NCBI GenBank assembly: GCA_002328075.1
Contig: DCVT01000044.1
Coordinates: forward strand, 124,001-188,000
Direction of reading: 5' to 3'
Length of the DNA: 64,000 nt
Source of the DNA: Anaerolineales bacterium UBA2181
GTDB taxonomy: Bacteria; Chloroflexota; Anaerolineae; Promineifilales; UBA4811
Below are positions 35,322 to 44,134 of this stretch, piece after piece (within the stretch, counting starts at the first letter, position 1; every line of letters starts with the position of its first letter). The notes under the pieces were generated by a model. It worked only from the letters and a program-made list of their open reading frames with translations. It made no database searches and had not been told where the DNA came from. The position numbers and the translations under genes are program-made.

Positions 35322-37588
35322 TCCACCCGCACCTTGCTGAGAATCAGATAATCGTCAACTAGTCGGCCGTCCTCGGTCCTCAATTGGAGGCGCCGCAACG
35401 CGCCGGCCGGGGTCCAATAGTACACTCCCACCTCCACCTCGTGAACCGAAGCGGGCGTGTCAGCTGCCACCTGTAACTCGTAGACCGCTTCTACCAGCTG
35501 ACCTGACAACCAGTTGGACGTGCCGCCGGGTGCAGGGGCATCCAGTTGCGCATAAATGCGGTTCGAAGGGTCCTCCAGGTCACGAACATGGGTAAACACT
35601 GTGTAGTCGATATCCATGTCGGCCAGCGCCTCCCAATACAGCGTCAGTATCAACGTGTCACCCGGCCGCAGCCGACGCGGTACAACCTTGTAGCCGCGCA
35701 GTGCCATTTGGTTGCCGAAATTGTAAAACACGGGATTCTCTATTGTGGTCTGCTGTTCCCGAGCCACCGAAATCGGCGCCAGAAAGACGGCATCCGCTCC
35801 ATCCACAGTGTGCAACCGCTCCCCGGTCTCAAAACTGTACATTCCCACAACCAGCTCGGCTTGGGTAGGTGAATAGGTAGTCCCGGCTACTTGAACCACG
35901 TAACGGTTGCGCACTTGCTGGCCCGGCGTCAGCAAGGATGTCGGTTGAAGTCCCTGGCCCAGATACATGTCCCGTTGGGCTACCGGCGCACCTATCACAG
36001 GATCATTCAGGTGGACAAACACGCTCCAATCTTGTTCCATCGGAGCCAGAACCTCCCAATACAGTGTGATCTCTAGCTGGCCCCCTGGCGCGGCTTTTTG
36101 CACCGGCAGATCGTAGCCCAACAAACGCATCGGTCCCAGGTCCACCGGCTTTGGGTGAGAGATCGATGACACCTCGGCCGGCGAAGGTGGGGTTGGCGGT
36201 CGATACGCCGGCGCTATCCATGCCAGCGGAGCGGCCGCGGAGATGACAAACAGGAAAGCAGCCAGCAGGATGCTGCCCAGCCCACCTACACGCCGCGGCA
36301 GCCAGCCAAAGAGCCCACCCACCAGAAGGATGGAAATGGCCGAAATCGCCGGAAAAACCAAGCGCCCCTGAGAGGACCAGGTGACGGTAGCCCAGCGAAC
36401 CAGACCAACCATCACCGCCACGGTCCAACCCGATAACAGCGCGGTCGGCCATAGCCGCTCAACCGCCACCATGATTTGCACCGGCAACCGGCCAGGTCGC
36501 GGTACAGCTCGCCATACCTGGCGGCCGACCCAGACCAACAGCCCGAAAGCACCAACCACCGCGATGGTATTGAGCGTCCGATAGATCCAGTCAGCCATCG
36601 GAACGTTGACGCCACCAAAGAGGCCCCAGTATGAGAGCGAGAATCCCCATCGCTCGCCCCACAATTGCACTGGATTGGCCGGTTGAGCCCGCCGGCCCAG
36701 CACTTGAATGAATGCGTTCCACCCCAACCAGTCGCCGTACAATCGCACGTTGCGAGCATACCACCAGCCTGCAATGACAAGCGTCGGGATCAGCAAGGCT
36801 GCTCCGCGCCTCAGGAATTCGGGCAGCCAACGCCGCCGGCCCTTCTCGCTCCATTGGCGCCATCTCGACACCAAGCATGATACGAGAGCCAGCGGAATGA
36901 GCCCCAGCGCGCTGGTCTTGGTCAGCGCACCGAAACCCATCACGATTCCCAGCGCCAGGCTGCGGCGCAGTGGCAGACTACCGTTGCGCTGGCTGAACTC
37001 CCAGTTCCGCAGCATGAGAAGGAGGGCAGACGAGCAGAGCAGCACCGCCAGATTGTCATTGTTCACTGCCCCGCTGATGAACAAAAACATGGGCGTGAAC
37101 GCATTGACCGCTGCTGCTGCCAGCGGCAAATCCGGACGGCCAGGAAAGACGATTCGCGCCAGGCACCAGGTCAGCCATACCGTTCCAACACCCATGAGCA
37201 CCGACACAAGTCGAACGATGCGAACTGCCAGGATCGTCCCGCGCCAGGCAGGTAGCGAAGGATGGACTGCCAGATTGGTGTTGCCATCCATGGTGATGAC
37301 CCCATTATCCACATGTGGATTCAGCCATCGCACCTCGTCCATGTCCCGTGTGTCAACCCAGGCAGTGAGCGCAGCTGCCAGGGCATAATACAACGGCTGC
37401 TGACTCGCTTCTTGCTTCCACGGCCCCGGATTGCCAGGATCCTGAACTGGAAGGGGATTTCCGTCCGCCAGGTGTTTCACCAGAGGATAGTGCCACAATT
37501 CATCGGACGCTTCGAAAACTGGCGTGGTGAGGGCGTAGGACACCCCCAGCAGGAGAAAAAGTGCGAGGATCAGGATGAGCGAGCGCAT
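35318..37588 (-). CDS. GT-C/DUF2142-like membrane glycosyltransferase, class A, copy 3
   Basis: 756 residues. Class A layout: FEASDELWHYPLVKHLADG, then KQEASQQPLYYALAAAL, about ten helices, and two beta modules (LEITLYWEVL...SVFVHLNDP...VVGMYSF and LILTLYWEAL...TVFTHVRDL...EVGVYYW). An Asp-His external loop typical of GT-C is kept. The ATG at 37588 lies 19 nt after the GT4 stop, with a weak ribosome binding site. Confidence 0.85.
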   Translation of the reverse strand: MRSLILILALFLLLGVSYALTTPVFEASDELWHYPLVKHLADGNPLPVQDPGNPGPWKQEASQQPLYYALAAALTAWVDTRDMDEVRWLNPHVDNGVITMDGNTNLAVHPSLPAWRGTILAVRIVRLVSVLMGVGTVWLTWCLARIVFPGRPDLPLAAAAVNAFTPMFLFISGAVNNDNLAVLLCSSALLLMLRNWEFSQRNGSLPLRRSLALGIVMGFGALTKTSALGLIPLALVSCLVSRWRQWSEKGRRRWLPEFLRRGAALLIPTLVIAGWWYARNVRLYGDWLGWNAFIQVLGRRAQPANPVQLWGERWGFSLSYWGLFGGVNVPMADWIYRTLNTIAVVGAFGLLVWVGRQVWRAVPRPGRLPVQIMVAVERLWPTALLSGWTVAVMVGLVRWATVTWSSQGRLVFPAISAISILLVGGLFGWLPRRVGGLGSILLAAFLFVISAAAPLAWIAPAYRPPTPPSPAEVSSISHPKPVDLGPMRLLGYDLPVQKAAPGGQLEITLYWEVLAPMEQDWSVFVHLNDPVIGAPVAQRDMYLGQGLQPTSLLTPGQQVRNRYVVQVAGTTYSPTQAELVVGMYSFETGERLHTVDGADAVFLAPISVAREQQTTIENPVFYNFGNQMALRGYKVVPRRLRPGDTLILTLYWEALADMDIDYTVFTHVRDLEDPSNRIYAQLDAPAPGGTSNWLSGQLVEAVYELQVAADTPASVHEVEVGVYYWTPAGALRRLQLRTEDGRLVDDYLILSKVRVD

Positions 37589-37607
37589 TCGGGGTAGCTA
37601 CAGCTTA

Positions 37608-38765
37608 CTAGTCCCGGATCTCCAGGGTTGCCAGAACATCCAACGTCGTGCGGGCGATGGAGTCCCACTCAAAGCTGCGCGCCAGCTCGCAGGCGCCCGC
37701 TGCCAGCGTCTCACAGAGCTCCCGGTTCTCGCGCAGAGTCACTACCGCCTCCTCCAAGGCATTCGGAGCCGCCGGGGGCACCAGATAGACGTTCTCGCGG
37801 TGTCTCAGCTCCGGCAGATCAATGGCCGGGGTGGTCGTGACGATTGGCCGGCCGTGGGCTAACGCCGCCATGAGGCTACCCCGTCGGAACGAGGCACCGT
37901 CGCGGTACGGCAAGACACAGATATCCAACGTCAGAAAGTGAGCAGAAACCTCTTCCGGACTGACGAAACCCGTCCAATGCACCTGCTCTTCGATACAAAG
38001 ACGTTTGACCAGCCCATCTATCGCATCCGAGTAGGCCTGGATGGTGGGATCGCTACTGCCGGTGCGCCCGCCAATCATGACCAGCCGGACGGGGACACCC
38101 CGTTTGTTGAGCCGTTGCACGGAGGCCAGAAGGTCTTCCGCGCCTTTTCCGGCATGAAGAAACCCAAAAAAGCCCAATAGGGTCTCGTCTTCCAGCGTCC
38201 CCCAGCGCTTGCGCCACAGGGCGCGATCGTAACGGGCTGGCGGCGCCGGCGCAATATTGCTGCCGATAGGGATCAACGCCAGACGGTGTGCGGCTTTTCT
38301 GGTCCGGAGCAGGAGCAGGTCCTCCTGGTTGGTGACGATCACCAGGGAGGCACGTCGGGCTAGCGCAGTCAGGGCCACGTGGCGGAGCCGGCCCGCTTTT
38401 GGGAAGAGGTAAGGAGCCTTCAGATCGTGAAAGGTGACCGCTAGCGGTGCGCGCGCCAACCGGCCGGGAAGCAGGTTAATAGCCGGATGCATTTGGTAAG
38501 CAGCCGCCTGATACTGCAGGTTCACAACGGATACCCCGGTATCGCGGACCCACCGTCGGATTTGGCGCGCGGTTGACCAGTTCCAGCGCGCCACTTCCGG
38601 ATAGACGAAGCAGTTGGCTGGCAAACCTTCTGCATGACAGCCACGACGCGTGAGGATGTAAACCTGATGACCCAGGTTGGCAATCGATTTGGACAGTTCG
38701 CGAGTATAATCCCCCACTCCGCCCTGCATAGGGGGATACTCCCCAGTGACAATCCCAAGTTTCAC
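37608..38765 (-). CDS. Glycosyltransferase family 4 (GT-B)
   Basis: 385 residues. MKLGIVTGEYPPMQGGVGDYTREL is the GT4 N-terminal loop. In the donor domain, GFFGFLHAGKGAEDLL and the region SFRRGSLMAALAHGRPIVTT stand where the E-x7-E motif normally lies. The first Glu of that motif is not evident (RRGSLMAAL), so donor binding may be atypical. It works on the cytoplasmic side. Its ATG overlaps the GT2 stop by 4 nt. Confidence 0.9.
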   Translation of the reverse strand: MKLGIVTGEYPPMQGGVGDYTRELSKSIANLGHQVYILTRRGCHAEGLPANCFVYPEVARWNWSTARQIRRWVRDTGVSVVNLQYQAAAYQMHPAINLLPGRLARAPLAVTFHDLKAPYLFPKAGRLRHVALTALARRASLVIVTNQEDLLLLRTRKAAHRLALIPIGSNIAPAPPARYDRALWRKRWGTLEDETLLGFFGFLHAGKGAEDLLASVQRLNKRGVPVRLVMIGGRTGSSDPTIQAYSDAIDGLVKRLCIEEQVHWTGFVSPEEVSAHFLTLDICVLPYRDGASFRRGSLMAALAHGRPIVTTTPAIDLPELRHRENVYLVPPAAPNALEEAVVTLRENRELCETLAAGACELARSFEWDSIARTTLDVLATLEIRD

Positions 38766-39712
38766 GGCACCTCGATCGGTTCGTCCGGGGAAGCGGGGGG
38801 CAAGCCACTCTTGAGGACCTGCCAGTATGCCGATACGCGCTGTTTGCGCAGTGAGGATTTGTGACCCACCAGCGCCTTGGCTGCTTCTATCCCTAACTGC
38901 CAGGCATAATTGCCCAACAGGAACACCCGTAGCGCGGCCGCGGCGGCGCGGCCATGGTACGTGCGGAAATAGCGAAGCTTGCTCCGTTGGAAACAGATAT
39001 GACGGCGTACCAGCACCTGCTCACTGCTCTTTCCCTCGTGGTGTACCACCTGAGCATCGGGGTAGTAGACCACCCGCCAACCAGCGTCCTTGATCCGGTG
39101 CTGCCATTCCATCTCTTCCGAGTACATGAAATATCCGGGGTCCAGCGGACCCGTCTGCTCGTACGCCTCACGCCGTACCATGAGACAGGCCCCCACAACC
39201 CAATCCACGTCCGCGGCAACGTCATCTGGATGGTCCAGGACATAGTAATGAGCCAGCAGCCGGCGGGGTGCCCACGATTGTATCCAGGTGCTCTCAAAGA
39301 ACCCAGTAGCCAGGGTGGGAAAACGCCGCCGCGATGATTGCACCCTTCCGTCAGCATAACGCAACTGGGGACCCAAGGCGCCCACGCTCTGGTTCCGGTC
39401 AAGAAATTCGACCATCTGGCTTAATGCGGCCCCCACTATCTCCGTGTCTGGGTTTAGCAGCAGCAGATAACGACCATCGGCCTTAGCGAGGCCGAGGTTG
39501 TTACCTCGGCTAAAACCGACGTTTTCATTCAGAGCCAGCGTACGCACCGCTGGGTAATCGGCCGCAACCATTTCCATGCTGCCATCACTGGAGCCGTTGT
39601 CCACCACAATGACCTCCAGCGTCAGCGAACCGCGTCCGGAATGTACCGATTCCAGGCACTGCCGCAACAGAGGCCGGACGTTCCAGCTGACAACGATGAT
39701 TGAAAGATCCAA
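38762..39712 (-). CDS. Glycosyltransferase family 2 (GT-A, rhamnosyltransferase WbbL-like)
   Basis: About 316 residues. LDLSIIVVSWNVRPLLRQCLESV starts the GT-A fold. The metal-site region is LLLLNPDTEIV, and the acceptor side is SEEMEWQHRIKDAGWRVVYYPDAQVVHHEGKS, as in dTDP-rhamnosyl or similar transferases. The start is uncertain: TTG 39712 directly precedes the fold and lies just after the polyprenyl synthetase stop, whereas a longer frame to 39841 would overlap that gene and adds no recognisable domain. It lies in the gmd-led run. Confidence 0.87.
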   Translation of the reverse strand: MDLSIIVVSWNVRPLLRQCLESVHSGRGSLTLEVIVVDNGSSDGSMEMVAADYPAVRTLALNENVGFSRGNNLGLAKADGRYLLLLNPDTEIVGAALSQMVEFLDRNQSVGALGPQLRYADGRVQSSRRRFPTLATGFFESTWIQSWAPRRLLAHYYVLDHPDDVAADVDWVVGACLMVRREAYEQTGPLDPGYFMYSEEMEWQHRIKDAGWRVVYYPDAQVVHHEGKSSEQVLVRRHICFQRSKLRYFRTYHGRAAAAALRVFLLGNYAWQLGIEAAKALVGHKSSLRKQRVSAYWQVLKSGLPPASPDEPIEVP

Positions 39713-39749
39713 AGCGCAGTGCAGCCGATCTCGCGCTCCGGGCTCCGAG

Positions 39750-40715
39750 CTACAAGCTGCGATGAACAGTGTACTCGGCCAGGTCGATGAGCGCTTGGCG
39801 ACAAACGTTGTCAGGCAGGTTTTCCAGGGCCTGCCGGGCAAGCTGGGAATGCCGCGCCGCTTCCTCCCTGACTCGATCCACGACGCCGGAGTCCCGTATA
39901 GCGTCCACAGCCAGTCGGATAGGTGCGGCTCCCCGCTGGCCCTCCAGAACCGCCAAAATCCGCTGATCTCCTGGACTCTGCTCCAGGAAAAGAATCACCG
40001 GCAGAGTGACCAGACCCTGGGCCAGATCACTTCCCAAGGGCTTGCCCACTTGAGCCTCGCTGCCGGCAAAGTCCAATAGATCGTCCACTATTTGGAACGC
40101 CAGGCCCAATTCCGCACCATACTGGTGCAAATCAACCCTGATCTCCGGCGAGACCTGGGCCAGTACGCCAGCCGCCTCAGTTGCCAGTACGAAAAGCGAG
40201 GCGGTTTTGGCAGAGATGCGCTGCAAGTAGCTTTCCCGGTCAACAGCATGATGTTGAGTGGCGAACATCTGCTGCAACTCGCCGTTGCAGATATTCATCA
40301 GCGCCTGCGAAAAAAGCCGCATCACCGCCACGTTTTCGGTCTGAGAGGCGAGATCGGCCGCCCGGGCAAAAAGATAGTCACCGGTGAGTATAGTAGCTCC
40401 AGGGCTCCAAGTCGCATTGAGCGTTGGATTGCCCCGCCGGATCAATGAACCATCTATGATATCGTCATGAACCAACGTGGCGGTGTGCAACATCTCAACG
40501 GCGGCTGCCAGGTTGACCGCTAGCCGGCAGTCCGCACCCAGCATTTGGCAGGTTAGGAGCGCTGTAACCGGTCGAATGCGCTTACCTCCGCTGCGAATGA
40601 GATGCACAACCGCCCGGGTGACGACCTCGTGCTGGCGAGGGTCTTCCTCAAGCATCCGCGCTTCGACCAGAGCCAGTTCCTGTGCCACCAGTTCCAGTGA
40701 TCTCTGCATGTTCAA
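39750..40715 (-). CDS. Polyprenyl diphosphate synthase
   Basis: 321 residues. It makes a trans-polyprenyl diphosphate from IPP and a shorter allylic primer. First Asp motif: LVHDDIIDGSLIRRG; second: FQIVDDLLDFAG; the RSGGKRIRPV box and the Gln/Lys pairs are in place. Chain length cannot be read safely. In this setting it may supply the glycan lipid carrier precursor, or the quinone side chain. Its start overlaps the tatD-like gene by 68 nt, longer than the other overlaps in the run. Confidence 0.94.
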   Translation of the reverse strand: MNMQRSLELVAQELALVEARMLEEDPRQHEVVTRAVVHLIRSGGKRIRPVTALLTCQMLGADCRLAVNLAAAVEMLHTATLVHDDIIDGSLIRRGNPTLNATWSPGATILTGDYLFARAADLASQTENVAVMRLFSQALMNICNGELQQMFATQHHAVDRESYLQRISAKTASLFVLATEAAGVLAQVSPEIRVDLHQYGAELGLAFQIVDDLLDFAGSEAQVGKPLGSDLAQGLVTLPVILFLEQSPGDQRILAVLEGQRGAAPIRLAVDAIRDSGVVDRVREEAARHSQLARQALENLPDNVCRQALIDLAEYTVHRSL

Positions 40716-41502
40716 GCGTCTTACCTATCTTCGTAAAGAGCTCCAATACGTTCTCTGTTGTTTGCCGGCCCACCTCAGCCGGCGACAAGCCGCGCAGATT
40801 CGCCACCCGCTCCGTTACGTACCGCACGTAGGCCGGTTGGTTGCGTCGACCGCGGTGCGGCGCAGGTGTCAAATAGGGTGCATCCGTTTCAACCAGCAAC
40901 CGGTCCAGCGGAATCTGTTTGGCCACCTCCTGTAGCCCGATGGCGCCAGGAAACGTGACCGGGCCGCTCAGGCCGACATAGAACTGCAGGTCCAGAACGG
41001 CCGCCAGATACTCGGTGCCGCCGGCGTATGAGTGCAGCACGCCGCGGCCATGGCCATCATCGTCGGTCCACTGGGTCAGGAGCGTCATCGTCTCCTCAGT
41101 GGCGTCCCGATTGTGAACGATAACCGGCAGCGCCAACTCGGCTGCCAACTCCAATTGTGCCGCAAAAGCACGACGCTGAGCATCGGCCGGCGAGAGGTTG
41201 CGGAAAAAGTCGAGGCCGATCTCGCCGACCGCCACCACCCTTGGATGGCAGGCCAGCCGGCGCAACTCAAGGAGTGTTTTCCGGTCAAGACTCTCAGCAT
41301 GGTGAGGATGGACCCCAACGGCCGCCACGACCGACGAGTGTCTCTCCGCCAACGCCACCGCCGCCTGACTGCTTTCCAGATCAACACCCGGATTTACTAT
41401 CGCTATGACGCCCACCTCTTCGGCCGCCGCAATGACGCCGTCTCGATCCCGGGCAAAAGCCGGCATGTCCAAATGGCAGTGGGAGTCAATCAACCTGATC
41501 AC
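40648..41502 (-). CDS. TatD-family metal-dependent hydrolase
   Basis: 284 residues against about 255-265 usual. Metal ligands: IDSHCHLD, GEIGLDFF, VIVHNRD and VETDAPYLTP are all present, and the C-terminal TTENVLELF helix is normal. The last 25 residues (a Gly/Thr-rich tail) arise from the overlap with the polyprenyl synthetase gene and look non-functional. TatD proteins act as 3'-5' exonucleases or deoxyribonucleases. The GTG at 41502 overlaps the hexomutase stop (GTGA). It is an odd passenger among glycan genes. Confidence 0.93.
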   Translation of the reverse strand: MIRLIDSHCHLDMPAFARDRDGVIAAAEEVGVIAIVNPGVDLESSQAAVALAERHSSVVAAVGVHPHHAESLDRKTLLELRRLACHPRVVAVGEIGLDFFRNLSPADAQRRAFAAQLELAAELALPVIVHNRDATEETMTLLTQWTDDDGHGRGVLHSYAGGTEYLAAVLDLQFYVGLSGPVTFPGAIGLQEVAKQIPLDRLLVETDAPYLTPAPHRGRRNQPAYVRYVTERVANLRGLSPAEVGRQTTENVLELFTKIGKTLEHAEITGTGGTGTGSGRSADA

Positions 41503-42926
41503 GCCTGGGTGAGGCCTGCAAGGCGCATCCCATCTCGAAGGATAGCCTGCACCTTATTCTCATGGGTGGTCTCACAGTACACGCGGATGATGGGTTCGGT
41601 GCCGGAAAACCGGACCAGCATCCAGCCGCCATCTTCCATCAGAAATTGGTGCCCATCGACCGTGACCAGACCGGTGACCGCCAGGCCGCCCAAGGTGGCA
41701 GGCCGGGCCGCATTCACGCGGTTCAGGATCGCATCACGCTCCTCGGCCGGGAATTGGCTGTCGATCCGGTCGTAGTAATGAGGACCCACCCTGGAAAACA
41801 GCAGCTCGATGAGCTCTGAGGGCCGTTTGCCCAGCCGCACCATCATGTCCAACAAGTACAAACCGGCCAAAATGCCGTCGCGCTCGGGCACGTGACCACG
41901 GAAGGCGTACCCGCCGCTCTCTTCACCTCCCAGCAGTGCGCCCGTTTCGGTGAACTTGGGTGCAACATACTTGAAACCGACGCCGGTCTCGATGATGGGA
42001 ACCCCATACTGCTGCCCCAGGATGTTAAGCATCTTGGTGCTTGAGATGGTTTTGACGATCGCGCCACGCTCGCCACGCACCTCCAGGAAATAGTACCCGA
42101 GCAGCGCATAGACTCGCAGCTGGTCCACGAATCGGCCGTGCTCATCTCCCAGCCCGACCCGATCGGCGTCACCATCGTTGATGATGATTACATCAGCTCC
42201 CAACTCACGTCCCCGAGCGAGAGCCGGGTCCACGTTGGGCGGGATAGGTTCGGGCCGGAGCATATCCGGAAACAGCGGATGACGCTGGTTGTGAATTTCT
42301 ATGATCTCAGTCCTGCCCCCACCCAGAATACGCGGGAACCAGCCGATGCCGTTGCCCCACATGCAGTCAACCAGTATCCGCAGGCCGGCCTCTTTGATTG
42401 GCCGGACATCGATCAGCAGTTCCAGTTGGGCAAGATAATCGGGATTGGGGTCCCAGTACCGGACAAGACCCTGCTCGATGCCAGTGGAGAGGTTCAACCG
42501 CTTCACCTGGTCAATATCTGGGATCAGGGCTTCTATACGGGTGAGATCCGCAGGAGCAACGGCACCTCCGGTAGCATCCCGCACCTTGAAACCGTTGTCC
42601 GTGTTGGGGTTATGGCTGGCGGTGATGTTCACCGCGCCGGCGGCGGCCTTGGCCACGACCGAGTACGAGATGACCGGCGTTGGCGACGCGCCCTCTATAA
42701 GCCAAACCGGGATTCCGTTTCCGGCCATCACCTCGGCCGCGGCCGCGCCAAAGTCCTCGCCGCGGTAGCGTTGATCGTGTCCTATGACAATGCCCCGCTG
42801 CGCTCCGCCGCACTCGAGCAGATAGGAGGCAAACCCCTGTGCACAACGTCGGACATTATCAAAGGTATAGTCCTCACCGACTGAACCCCGCCAGCCGTCT
42901 GTTCCAAACTGGATCTTGGCACCCAT
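41499..42926 (-). CDS. Phosphoglucomutase/phosphomannomutase family protein
   Basis: 475 residues. It interconverts hexose 6- and 1-phosphates. The active-site serine is Ser104 in ITASHNP; the metal loop is INDGDADRVGLG; the sugar-binding loop is GGEESGGYAF; the phosphate site is VRFSGTEPIIRVY. In this run it would give mannose 1-phosphate (toward GDP-mannose for Gmd) or glucose 1-phosphate. No mannose-1-phosphate guanylyltransferase gene is present here. GAGGAG lies 5 nt before the ATG. Confidence 0.95.
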   Translation of the reverse strand: MGAKIQFGTDGWRGSVGEDYTFDNVRRCAQGFASYLLECGGAQRGIVIGHDQRYRGEDFGAAAAEVMAGNGIPVWLIEGASPTPVISYSVVAKAAAGAVNITASHNPNTDNGFKVRDATGGAVAPADLTRIEALIPDIDQVKRLNLSTGIEQGLVRYWDPNPDYLAQLELLIDVRPIKEAGLRILVDCMWGNGIGWFPRILGGGRTEIIEIHNQRHPLFPDMLRPEPIPPNVDPALARGRELGADVIIINDGDADRVGLGDEHGRFVDQLRVYALLGYYFLEVRGERGAIVKTISSTKMLNILGQQYGVPIIETGVGFKYVAPKFTETGALLGGEESGGYAFRGHVPERDGILAGLYLLDMMVRLGKRPSELIELLFSRVGPHYYDRIDSQFPAEERDAILNRVNAARPATLGGLAVTGLVTVDGHQFLMEDGGWMLVRFSGTEPIIRVYCETTHENKVQAILRDGMRLAGLTQA

Positions 42927-42952
42927 CTGGTCTCCTCGTTTTCCAGTGCCGG

Positions 42953-43957
42953 TCAGCGTTTCAACGTCGTCATTTCAGTGACATCCGGCACCCGCACGCC
43001 TGACCGCAGCAGCGCGAGATCCGAATCAACCATCGTTTCGATGAGTTCCTGGAAAGTGACCAACGGTTCCCAACCCAATATCCGGCCGGCTTTGGACGGG
43101 TCGCCCACCAACAGATCGACCTCCGCCGGCCTAAAGAACCGCTCGTCCGAGTATACGTGTTCTTGATAGTCCAGTCCCAGGTGCGAAAAAGCGATCTGGC
43201 ATATCTCGCGGATTGCATGGGTCTCGCCGGTCGCTATCACAAAGTCGTCGGCGTGGTCTTGCTGCAGCATCAACCACATTGCCCGCACGTAATCGCCGGC
43301 GAATCCCATGTCGCGGCGGGACTCGAGATTGCCCAATGCGAGCCGATCGGACAACCCCAGCTTGATTGAGGCGGCGCCCACGGAGATCTTGCGCTCGACA
43401 AACTCGAGTCCTCGACGAGGCGAGCCATGGTTGAAAAGGATGCCCGAGGTGGCGTGAATGCCATAACTCTCCCGATAGTTGACGGTGATCCAGTGACCGT
43501 ATGCCTTGGCTACGCCGTAAGGGCTGCGTGGGTAAAAGGGAGTGGTCTCTTTCTGCGGAACCTCCCGAACCCGACCGAATATTTCGCTGCTGGAAGCCTG
43601 GTAAAACCGGGTTGCAGGCCGGACGGTCCGGATTGCCTCCAGCATGCGCGTCACGCCCAACGCCGTAACCTCTCCGGTGAGGATTGGTTGCTGCCAGGAA
43701 GTGGGCACAAAGCTCTGGGCAGCCAGGTTGTAGACCTCGTCGGGTTGGTATTCCTGCAACACCTGGATCAGGCAGACTTGGTCCAGCAAGTCTCCCTGAA
43801 CCAGCGTGATCTGATCTTGGATGCGTTCAATCCGGTCCAGTTTGACCACGCTGGCACGGCGGACCATCCCAATAACTTGGTAGCCACGTTCTAGCAGGAA
43901 CTCGGCCAGATACGAGCCGTCCTGTCCGGTGATTCCGGTGATTAGCGCAGTTGGCAT
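42953..43957 (-). CDS. gmd: GDP-mannose 4,6-dehydratase
   Basis: 334 residues. It converts GDP-mannose to GDP-4-keto-6-deoxymannose, precursor of GDP-rhamnose or GDP-fucose. The NADP site is GITGQDGSYLAEFLLERGY, the catalytic YxxxK is in SPYGVAKAYGH, and SSSEIFG, HGSPRRG and RDMGFAGDYV are Gmd-specific blocks. ATG 43957 has GTAGGAG upstream. It is the first gene behind the promoter at 43986-44014. No rmd or fucose synthase gene is seen in this window. Confidence 0.95.
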   Translation of the reverse strand: MPTALITGITGQDGSYLAEFLLERGYQVIGMVRRASVVKLDRIERIQDQITLVQGDLLDQVCLIQVLQEYQPDEVYNLAAQSFVPTSWQQPILTGEVTALGVTRMLEAIRTVRPATRFYQASSSEIFGRVREVPQKETTPFYPRSPYGVAKAYGHWITVNYRESYGIHATSGILFNHGSPRRGLEFVERKISVGAASIKLGLSDRLALGNLESRRDMGFAGDYVRAMWLMLQQDHADDFVIATGETHAIREICQIAFSHLGLDYQEHVYSDERFFRPAEVDLLVGDPSKAGRILGWEPLVTFQELIETMVDSDLALLRSGVRVPDVTEMTTLKR

Positions 43958-43985
43958 AGTAAACTCCTACTGACATGCGGCTGGA

Positions 43986-44014
43986 ATTATAGCGTACATC
44001 GGTACCCCTAGCAA
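43986..44014 (-). promoter_or_regulatory. Promoter of the gmd-led glycan run
   Basis: TTGCTA (44009-44014), 17 nt, perfect TATAAT (43986-43991) on the minus strand. The leader is about 22-25 nt. It is the only strong promoter I found for the minus-strand genes from 43957 down to 25147. Confidence 0.7.
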
Positions 44015-44073
44015 CCGCCTTCCACGGTCGGACGACGCGACCGTTGCCAACCGGGGCCGGCACGAGCGGCTAT

Positions 44074-44102
44074 TTGTAGGGTCCTGGCGGATATGATATG
44101 AT
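44074..44102 (+). promoter_or_regulatory. Likely promoter of the PhoR-like kinase gene
   Basis: TTGTAG (44074-44079), 17 nt, TATGAT (44097-44102). An overlapping TATGAT sits at 44092-44097. No TGTCA half-sites are present, so this promoter does not look Pho-controlled. Confidence 0.45.
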
Positions 44103-44134
44103 GACCAAGTCACCAGGCACGACAGGCAATCCAG

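Noticed and set aside
39713..39841. 43-residue N-terminal extension of the GT2 protein
   Set aside because: It overlaps the polyprenyl synthetase end, has no domain character, and GT-A folds start at the SIIVVSW strand.
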